From: HRBIN15 sp039630445
GTDB taxonomy: Bacteria > Armatimonadota > Fimbriimonadia > Fimbriimonadales > GBS-DC
Direction: 5' to 3'
DNA length: 16,193 nucleotides
Assembly: GCA_039630445.1 (NCBI GenBank)
Contig: JBCNVA010000129.1
Span: 1-16,193, forward strand
Shown here: piece after piece, positions 1 to 5,089 of the stretch
Numbering within the stretch: the first letter of the stretch is position 1
How the letters are laid out: each line of letters opens with the position of its first letter
Position numbers and translations under genes: made by a program
The notes under the pieces: generated by a model
What the model was told of the DNA's origin: nothing
Databases searched by the model: none
What the model saw: the letters and a program-made list of their open reading frames with translations, nothing else

Positions 1-377
1 TCTATTCGGGCGTGCGCCGCGCGCTGGTCGTGAAGCAGCGTGCCATCGCTCAGCAGGCGCCCGGATTGGTGGCAGAAGGGCGCGACACGACGACTGTAGT
101 GTTCCCCGAAGCGGTGCTAAAGATTTTTCTGACGGCTTCCCCTGAGGAGCGCGCCCGCCGTCGTCAAGCCCAACTGCACGAACAGGGCGTCGAACTCCCC
201 TTTGAGGAAGTGTTGCGTGAGATTCGTGAGCGTGACGCGCGCGACAGCACCCGCGCCGACTCCCCCCTGCGTCAGGCGGAGGATGCCATCCGCATCGAAA
301 ATGACCACCTGACTAAGGAGCAGACCCTCCAGCGCGTGCTGGAGCTATACAGGGAGCGCGTGGCAGGTGGTGCGTAG
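1..377 (+). CDS. cmk: Cytidylate kinase (CMP/dCMP kinase), C-terminal part, cut by window edge
   Basis: This enzyme phosphorylates CMP and dCMP with ATP in pyrimidine nucleotide salvage, in the cytoplasm. The reading frame is open to the left edge, so the gene is partial: about 125 C-terminal residues are present and the N-terminal P-loop lies outside the window. The family's EGRDxxTVVFP segment is followed by LKIFLTAS and an Arg-rich lid (ERARRRQAQL). Then come IRERDARDSTRADSPL and AEDAI, which match the conserved RDxxDxxRxxxPLxxAxDA pattern of Cmk. One oddity is that the usual GRDIGT is GRDTTT here. The GTG at 12 is internal, not a start. The gene converges on plsY with only 24 nt between the two stop codons, and I see no hairpin terminator in that gap. 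Confidence 0.93.
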   Translation, partial: YSGVRRALVVKQRAIAQQAPGLVAEGRDTTTVVFPEAVLKIFLTASPEERARRRQAQLHEQGVELPFEEVLREIRERDARDSTRADSPLRQAEDAIRIENDHLTKEQTLQRVLELYRERVAGGA

Positions 378-401
378 CGTAACAAAGCAGTACGGATGAG
401 G

Positions 402-1520
402 CTACCCCAGTCGGCTCAGGCGCACGCGATAGATGCGTGTAGCCGCCTCGCGTGGGATACCCCCGCGTGCGAACGCCCGCTCAATCTGCTCCTGGGGGGT
501 GCGCACATCGGGCATGGGGGGCACAATCGCCTGCGCACGCCCCTGCCATTCCACCAGCACCGCGTCCCGCTGCGGATCGACCTGCGAGCTATCGCGCAAC
601 GGCTCATACGACTCGACCAGATAGACCACATACCGCAGCGTAGGCAGCTCGTCAGCTTCCACAGGCGGGCGGTGCGGGTCCAACAGCGCGGCACGGGTGG
701 CGTGGTGGATAATCTCGTGGGCGCGGGTCGGCTTCTGAGGCTTCAGGCTACCCATCAGCCCGCGCAGCTGCTCGCCCTGATAGAGAGCCACAAACACGCT
801 GCCCGGCTCGCGCAGGGCACGCGGCAACCGCTTCAGGTCGGGTTCGATCAGCGCGCCTTCCAGCACGAAGCGCTCCACCGCCGTTTGTGCCAGCTCCAGA
901 CACGCCTGCTCCAGCGACGGTTCCGCACGACGCCATGTGAATCGCGGCTCCTGCCCGCGCAGGAGGCGTCCGATATTCGCCCGATGGCGCCAGATGACAA
1001 CGGCAGCCGCTATCGCGAGGATCGCAACAGCTGCGGGCGAGTGCCCCAGCCAGTAGGCAGCAATCGGCACGGTCGCTGCGCCCAGAATGGAACCCAGCGA
1101 GACCCAGCGCGTCAGCCCAAACGCAACCAGCCACACAAGGAAGGCAACACCCGCCGTTTGGGGCGCGGCAGCCAGCAGCACGCCCAGACCCGTCGCGATG
1201 CCTTTGCCCCCGCGAAAGCCCAAAAAGGGTGAGAAGGTGTGCCCCAGAATCGCAGCAGCCCCTGTCAAGAGCGCATGGAGGTCGCTGTGAGTCGCCTGCA
1301 TCACGATAAACGCGGGCAGCCAGCCTTTAAAGGTGTCCAACAACAGCGTTGCCAGCGCGGCTTTCATGCCCAGCACACGGAACACATTCGTTGCGCCGAT
1401 GTTGCCGCTGCCATACTGCCGAACATCCACACCGCGCAAGCGTCCAATCCAGTAGCCAAACGGTAGCGAGCCTATCCCGAAAGCGAGCAGCATCGCCACC
1501 AGCAGCGCATCCCACTCCAT
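402..1520 (-). CDS. plsY: Glycerol-3-phosphate acyltransferase PlsY fused to a C-terminal AMMECR1-like domain
   Basis: PlsY is an inner-membrane enzyme that moves an acyl group from acyl-phosphate to glycerol-3-phosphate, the first step of phospholipid synthesis. Residues 1-195 are a complete PlsY. The family's three conserved motifs are all present: GSGNIGATNVFR (37-48), FLGFRGGKGIAT (99-110) and RHRANIGRLLRG (178-189), set among hydrophobic membrane segments. PlsY is normally about 200 residues long, but this protein has 372. Residues about 205-370 resemble AMMECR1, with SVFVALYQGEQLRGLMGSL, an ALLDPHRPP segment, an ELPTLRYVVYLVE strand, and QAIVPPMP followed by an acidic helix. The usual Cys in LRGCIG is missing (LRGLMG). 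The fusion is in one uninterrupted frame. A TATAAT box ends 8 nt before the ATG, so the mRNA is probably leaderless. The PlsY part is certain; the AMMECR1 assignment is from motif recall. Confidence 0.93.
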   Translation of the reverse strand: MEWDALLVAMLLAFGIGSLPFGYWIGRLRGVDVRQYGSGNIGATNVFRVLGMKAALATLLLDTFKGWLPAFIVMQATHSDLHALLTGAAAILGHTFSPFLGFRGGKGIATGLGVLLAAAPQTAGVAFLVWLVAFGLTRWVSLGSILGAATVPIAAYWLGHSPAAVAILAIAAAVVIWRHRANIGRLLRGQEPRFTWRRAEPSLEQACLELAQTAVERFVLEGALIEPDLKRLPRALREPGSVFVALYQGEQLRGLMGSLKPQKPTRAHEIIHHATRAALLDPHRPPVEADELPTLRYVVYLVESYEPLRDSSQVDPQRDAVLVEWQGRAQAIVPPMPDVRTPQEQIERAFARGGIPREAATRIYRVRLSRLG

Positions 1521-1528
1521 CCCATAAG

Positions 1529-1534
1529 ATTATA
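1529..1534 (-). promoter_or_regulatory. -10 box of plsY, near-leaderless
   Basis: The minus strand reads TGG then TATAAT, an extended -10 pattern, with only 8 nt between the box and the plsY ATG at 1520. No good -35 box lies 17 nt upstream. Transcription should begin at or just before the start codon, and there is no Shine-Dalgarno sequence. The box overlaps the stop codon of the methyltransferase-like fragment. Confidence 0.7.
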
Positions 1535-1673
1535 CCAATGCAGTGCCTCTTATGCTTCTTGACTTCACCAAGCAGTTACGCACTTGCTCCACTACCGCAC
1601 GAAAGACTGCCAACTGCTCCTCCTCGTTCAACCCCAGCACCTCGAACACCGCTTGGTTCAGCGTCTGCTGATT
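1530..1673 (-). pseudogene. C-terminal fragment of an N-6 DNA methyltransferase-like protein (remnant)
   Basis: The gap between the dockerin-like gene and plsY is not empty. One minus-strand frame is open for 47 codons, from just inside the preceding gene's stop codon to a TAA at 1530-1532. It encodes LNQAVFEVLGLNEEEQLAVF, then RAVVEQVRNCLVKSRS. From recall this resembles the extreme C-terminal helices of class I SAM-dependent DNA methyltransferases of the Eco57I/type IIG kind, which often end with an (L/I)xxxVxxxxGLxxEE segment and an Arg/Lys-rich helix. There is no start codon, no ribosome-binding site and no catalytic domain. I therefore read it as the scar of a lost restriction-modification gene, with plsY now using a promoter inside the tail. 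The homology is inferred from a short stretch. Confidence 0.5.
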
Positions 1674-2607
1674 AGCATGAACCGCCTGTACCGAAATTGA
1701 ACAGCACGATCAGCAGGTCGGCATCATCCACTATCCCATCGCAATTTGTGTCGGCAGGGTCTGCCCCCGTCGCCCCGAAGTTGAACAGCACCATCAGCAG
1801 GTCGGCATCGTCCACACAGCCGTCCCGATTCACATCACCCCCTGTTTCGGTGCAAGCGGTACGGGCTGCCCAGCGGACAGCGTTCGCCAGCAGCTGGCGC
1901 ATATTCGGGTTCTGGGACAGCGAATCCAGCGCGTAACCCACCGCCACAGAGAAGCTGATAACCCGCCCGTTCTCATAGCTCCAGCCGACGACGCCCGCAC
2001 CCCCATAGGGGTAATCGGTGCGGTAGTAGCGCACCGCGCCGGGCTTCTCAACGATAGACGCCTCGTGTCCTGCCCCCAGCAGGAGATAAGTACCTAATCC
2101 CTGATTGAGCAGTGGATCGGGGGTATGCCGCAGATAGGCGATCGAGTCGCGGTAGTTGTAGGCGTGCCAGTAGACAGCAGGGAACAGGATGCGCAGCCTG
2201 AGGAATCGATTGATCGCGCCCACCGCCCAGAGCGTCCACTCCAGCGTCACCAGTCCGCCACCGTTGCGCACCCAGTCGATCAGCACATCCTGCCCGGCGA
2301 GGGGCATGTCGTCATGGTTGCCCGCGCCCGCCAACACTGCAACCTGATACGGATTTAGACTTTGGCTGCCATCAAAGTCGCGATAGGGCACGCCGCGTGT
2401 AACCTGCAGCCCGTGCGCTGTCAGCGCGTCATACAGGGCGTTATCGCGCGAGGGATAGCCCGTGCCAAACAGATAGACGCGCTGCGCGTTTGCCACCATT
2501 CCTGTGGTTAGCAGCACCGTAACCAAAAGGAGCGCGTCTATTCGCCAGCTGTTTCGCACAGTGTAGGATATATACGCCGACGGAGAGCCAGTTCCTGCTC
2601 TGGTCAT
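1672..2607 (-). CDS. Secreted ThuA/GATase1-like protein with two dockerin-type EF-hand repeats at the C-terminus
   Basis: Residues about 24-41 are a signal peptide (hydrophobic LLLVTVLLTTGMV, cleavage after ANA). Residues 42-250 look like a class-I glutamine-amidotransferase/ThuA-type alpha/beta fold of unknown activity, with VYLFGTG, a VAVLAGAG strand, LIDWVRNGGGLVTLE, and GRVISFSVAVGYALDS near the end. Residues 257-311 hold two repeats, DVNRDGCVDDADLLMVLFNFG and DTNCDGIVDDADLLIVLFNFG. Each is a canonical 12-position calcium loop as in type I dockerins. The four cysteines of the mature protein (252, 264, 289, 311) all lie in or beside this tail. The ATG overlaps the upstream TGA (TGATG), which suggests translational coupling, and a weak AGGT lies 5 nt upstream. 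An alternative GTG at 2559, with a TATATA box 9 nt before it, would give a more typical signal peptide. No cohesin is seen in this window. Confidence 0.8.
   Translation of the reverse strand: MTRAGTGSPSAYISYTVRNSWRIDALLLVTVLLTTGMVANAQRVYLFGTGYPSRDNALYDALTAHGLQVTRGVPYRDFDGSQSLNPYQVAVLAGAGNHDDMPLAGQDVLIDWVRNGGGLVTLEWTLWAVGAINRFLRLRILFPAVYWHAYNYRDSIAYLRHTPDPLLNQGLGTYLLLGAGHEASIVEKPGAVRYYRTDYPYGGAGVVGWSYENGRVISFSVAVGYALDSLSQNPNMRQLLANAVRWAARTACTETGGDVNRDGCVDDADLLMVLFNFGATGADPADTNCDGIVDDADLLIVLFNFGTGGSC
1691..1814 (-). repeat. Tandem internal duplication encoding the two dockerin-like calcium loops
   Basis: Two nearly identical 40-nt blocks, 1691-1730 and 1775-1814, are offset by 84 nt (28 codons) within the 3' end of the secreted ThuA-like gene. 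Most of the few differences fall at third codon positions. They encode the paired DDADLLxVLFNFG segments. This is a gene-internal repeat of the type expected for a dockerin module. Confidence 0.85.
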
Positions 2608-3515
2608 CAGCGACCTGCCATAAGGACTTCCAGCAGCAGGCGGACAGCAATCAGCGCGCTGTTGCCCGAGGGGTCTAAAGGGGGCGTTAGCTCCACCAGA
2701 TCGACACCAACAAGCGTGTTGCGCTGCACGACCTGCTGAATAATCTGCACCATCTCGCTGAAACTCAGCCCGTCGGGTTCGGGGCTGCTTGTGGCAGGTA
2801 GCAGTGCGGGATCCAGCACATCCACATCGATAGAGAGATAAACGGACTTCCCTTCTGGAAGCACGCTGGCAAGATCAAGCGCGGGCAGCTCCTCACGAAA
2901 GAGAAGGGTGTGCCCATATGCCTGTGCTACCTGCACCGCCTCTGCATCGAAACGCACGCCGCGCAGCCCACTCGTGGTGATATGTTTCAGGTTGGGCAGT
3001 GCCTCCTTCGCGCGTCGGAATGGACTGGAGTTGGAGTAGCGTGTGCCATCCCGCTCGTCGCTGAAGTCGAGGTGGGCATCCAGCTGCACCACATGCAGGT
3101 CGGGCACATCATCATATGCAAGCAGCAGGGGGTAGGAGACACTGTGGTCGCCTCCGACAAAAAGAGGCAATCGCACGCGCTCACGCAGGGCGCGCGCCGC
3201 CGTTGCGATGCGTGCAAACGCCTGCTCGTAGTCCAGCGTCGGGATGTCCACATCGCCCGCATCCACGACCTGCACACCCTTGAGCCGCCAGCCATGGCGG
3301 GGATGGTAGTACCCTTCAGGCGAGAGGGCGTAGCGCAAGCTCGCCTGCCGAATCGCCTGCGGCGCAAAGCGGGCACCGGGGCGATAGCCAACGGTGATAT
3401 CGAACGGCACGCCCAAGAACCCCACATCCGCCCGCCACGCCTCCTCCAACGGGCGATGGGGCGCCCGCAGAAAAGTGGTTACACCGACAAAAGGAAGCAT
3501 TTCGCTTTTTGGCAA
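2607..3515 (-). CDS. Arginase/agmatinase-family ureohydrolase, exact substrate uncertain
   Basis: Members of this cytoplasmic family use a two-metal (usually Mn) centre to hydrolyse guanidino or formimino groups, for example on agmatine, arginine, guanidinobutyrate or formiminoglutamate. The metal ligands are all visible: GGDHS (H124), DAHLD (D146, H148, D150) and SIDVDVLDP (D230, D232). A conserved SPEPDGLSF segment holds the usual Glu. The length of 302 residues is normal. Where agmatinases and arginases usually have a His-Gly before the substrate loop (DHGT, SHGT), this protein has SNSSPFRRA. That is closer to the NSGTPF-like loop I recall for formimidoylglutamase, so agmatinase is only the family name. 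The reading frame begins with TTG at 3515, inside a G-rich hairpin-bearing repeat. An ATG at 3500 is an equally plausible start, and neither has a clear Shine-Dalgarno sequence. The gene's stop overlaps the next gene's ATG. Confidence 0.88.
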   Translation of the reverse strand: MPKSEMLPFVGVTTFLRAPHRPLEEAWRADVGFLGVPFDITVGYRPGARFAPQAIRQASLRYALSPEGYYHPRHGWRLKGVQVVDAGDVDIPTLDYEQAFARIATAARALRERVRLPLFVGGDHSVSYPLLLAYDDVPDLHVVQLDAHLDFSDERDGTRYSNSSPFRRAKEALPNLKHITTSGLRGVRFDAEAVQVAQAYGHTLLFREELPALDLASVLPEGKSVYLSIDVDVLDPALLPATSSPEPDGLSFSEMVQIIQQVVQRNTLVGVDLVELTPPLDPSGNSALIAVRLLLEVLMAGR

Positions 3516-3527
3516 CCCCTACCCGTG

Positions 3528-3553
3528 CCCTCCCCATTAGCAAGGGGGGAGGG
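3528..3553. repeat. G/C-rich inverted repeat between the DUF1501 and ureohydrolase genes
   Basis: CCCTCCCC (3528-3535) and GGGGAGGG (3546-3553) form a perfect 8-bp stem with a 10-nt loop. There is no U-tract on the minus strand, so it is not a textbook terminator. Read on the plus strand, the surrounding DNA encodes a PSPLARGEGG-like string, which I recall as the usual translation of a dispersed intergenic repeat found in many bacterial genomes. It sits directly before the ureohydrolase start. Confidence 0.6.
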
Positions 3554-3560
3554 TGGTGAT

Positions 3561-5006
3561 TTAGAGGATAATATCCTCTATGACGCGCCCAGCGACATCG
3601 GTCAGACGGAAGTTGCGTCCCTGATACCAGTAGGTCAGGCGCGTGTGGTCGATGCCCATCAGGTGCAGGATGGTGGCGTGCAGGTCGTGCACATGCACGG
3701 GGTTCTCCGTCACATGGTAGCCCAGCTCGTCGGTTGCGCCGTAGGTAATGCCGGGCTTGATGCCGCCGCCTGCCATCCAGATGGTGAAGGCACGCGGATG
3801 GTGGTCGCGCCCCATGTAGGTGGAGCCACCACGCCCCTCCTTCATCGGCGTTCGTCCGAACTCGCCGCCCCAGATGACCAGCGTCTCGTCCAGCAGTCCG
3901 CGCTGCTTGAGGTCGATAATCAGCGCAGCGCAGGCGCGATCGATCTCGCTGCAGAGACGAGGCAGCGCCTTGGGGATGCTGTCGCCCTCCGATGCGCCGT
4001 GATGGTCCCAACCACGATGGTAGAGCTGCACGAAGCGCACGCCGCGCTCCACCAGCCGCCTCGCCAGCAAGCAGTTGTTGGCGAAAGAGGGCTTGCCAGG
4101 CGTCGTGCCGTACAACTGGTGGATATGCTCTGGCTCTTTGCTGATGTCCATCAGCTCGGGCACGCTGGTTTGCATGCGATACGCCAGTTCGTAGGCGTTG
4201 ATGCGCGTCTCGATCTCGGGATCGCCCACCGATTCCAGCTTCATGCGATTCAGGTCGGTGATGGCTTCGATGGTTTCGCGGCGCGTCTCTGGGTCAATCC
4301 CTTCGGGATTGGAGACATAGAGCACGGGGTCGCCTTTGCTGCGCAGCTCAACGCCCTGATAGACGGTGGGCAGGAAGCCGCTGCTCCAGCAGGCGTGCCC
4401 GCCATCGGGACGATTGACACCCGAAATCAGCACCACGAAGCCCGGCAGATCGCGATTTTCCGTGCCCAGCCCATAGGTCAGCCATGACCCCATGCTGGGG
4501 CGTCCGGGCAGCTGATGCCCCGTGTTCATATAGATCTGCGCGGGCGCATGGTTGAACTGATCCGTCTGCATGGAGCGGATGATGCAGATGTCATCTGCGA
4601 CGCTGGCGATATGGGGCAACAGCTCGGAGATCTCCTGACCCGACTTGCCATGCTTGCTGAACTTGTAGGGCGAGCCAAGCAGGATTGGACGCCCCTTGAT
4701 GAAGGCGAACCGCTCGCCCTGAACGAGGCTTTCTGGACAAGGCTGCCCATCATAGCGCTGCAGCATAGGCTTATAGTCGAACAGATCGATCTGCGAGGGT
4801 GCGCCCGCCATAAAGAGAAAGATAATGTGCTTCGCGCGCGGCTTGAAATGGGGCTTCTTGGGCGCAAGCGGGTCAATCGCTGCGAACAGCTTCTCGTTCA
4901 TCAGAGCATTCAGCGCGAGCGCCCCGATGCCGTAGCCACACACCCGAAAGAAGTGGCGGCGCGTAATCTGCTTCAAAGTCTCCTGATCCAATTTCTGCGA
5001 GCGCAT
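3561..5006 (-). CDS. DUF1501 protein, Tat-exported, alkaline-phosphatase/sulfatase superfamily-like
   Basis: DUF1501 proteins are abundant in Planctomycetes, Verrucomicrobia and relatives. They belong to the broad alkaline phosphatase/sulfatase-like fold, but their reaction is not established. The N-terminus has a twin-arginine signal (TRRHFFRVCGYGIGALALNAL, residues 15-35), so the protein is probably exported folded. Residues 58-78 (AKHIIFLFMAGAPSQIDLFD) are the typical DUF1501 opening. Later motifs include GWDHHG (332-337), GGEFGRTP (380-387), GRDHHPRAF (399-407) and HVHDLHATILHLMGIDH (438-454), which carry the candidate metal-binding Asp and His residues. The start is fixed by a strong GGAGGT 4 nt before the ATG. 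The gene follows the DUF1549/DUF1553 gene after 83 nt, the usual pairing in these phyla, and has its own promoter-like element with the same signature as its partner. Confidence 0.93.
   Translation of the reverse strand: MRSQKLDQETLKQITRRHFFRVCGYGIGALALNALMNEKLFAAIDPLAPKKPHFKPRAKHIIFLFMAGAPSQIDLFDYKPMLQRYDGQPCPESLVQGERFAFIKGRPILLGSPYKFSKHGKSGQEISELLPHIASVADDICIIRSMQTDQFNHAPAQIYMNTGHQLPGRPSMGSWLTYGLGTENRDLPGFVVLISGVNRPDGGHACWSSGFLPTVYQGVELRSKGDPVLYVSNPEGIDPETRRETIEAITDLNRMKLESVGDPEIETRINAYELAYRMQTSVPELMDISKEPEHIHQLYGTTPGKPSFANNCLLARRLVERGVRFVQLYHRGWDHHGASEGDSIPKALPRLCSEIDRACAALIIDLKQRGLLDETLVIWGGEFGRTPMKEGRGGSTYMGRDHHPRAFTIWMAGGGIKPGITYGATDELGYHVTENPVHVHDLHATILHLMGIDHTRLTYWYQGRNFRLTDVAGRVIEDIIL
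3562..3580. repeat. Perfect inverted repeat across the DUF1501 stop codon
   Basis: TAGAGGAT (3562-3569) and ATCCTCTA (3573-3580) form an 8-bp stem with a 3-nt AAT loop, covering the last codons and stop of the DUF1501 gene. Only 8 nt separate it on the 3' side (minus-strand sense) from the next hairpin at 3528-3553. Together they could slow or partly end transcription before the ureohydrolase gene. No U-run follows. Confidence 0.5.
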
Positions 5007-5023
5007 CGCTACCTCCTATTTTT

Positions 5024-5054
5024 AGTGTACACTCCTTGTGCCACGATTCCTGCT
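5024..5054 (-). promoter_or_regulatory. Promoter-like element of the DUF1501 gene (CAGGAA, 17 nt, TACACT)
   Basis: On the minus strand AGCAGGAATCGT (5043-5054) is followed by GTGTACACTAAAAA. CAGGAA (5047-5052) and TACACT (5024-5029) are separated by exactly 17 nt. The promoter of the neighbouring DUF1549 gene has the same 12-mer and the same spacing. The shared layout suggests one sigma factor or activator for both genes. The -35 part is unlike TTGACA. Confidence 0.6.
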
Positions 5055-5089
5055 TTTGGGGACGGTTTCATCGTGGCGTGCCGCTCGAT

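Noticed and set aside
378..401. Shared terminator between convergent cmk and plsY
   Set aside because: The 24-nt gap shows no inverted repeat or T-run in either direction.
396..1232. 278-codon plus-strand open frame opposite plsY
   Set aside because: The translation is rich in Arg, Gln and His with no motif, while the minus strand encodes complete PlsY motifs.
2910..4487. 525-codon open frame on the plus strand
   Set aside because: It runs antisense across the ureohydrolase and DUF1501 genes, which have clear family motifs. Its translation has no recognisable domain and includes the PSPLARGEGG string of an intergenic repeat. It is a high-GC shadow frame.
5040..5077. Inverted repeat GCCACGAT / ATCGTGGC before the DUF1501 gene as an operator or terminator
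   Set aside because: The 8-bp stem has a 22-nt loop and partly overlaps the shared CAGGAA element. The second promoter does not conserve it, so it may be chance.
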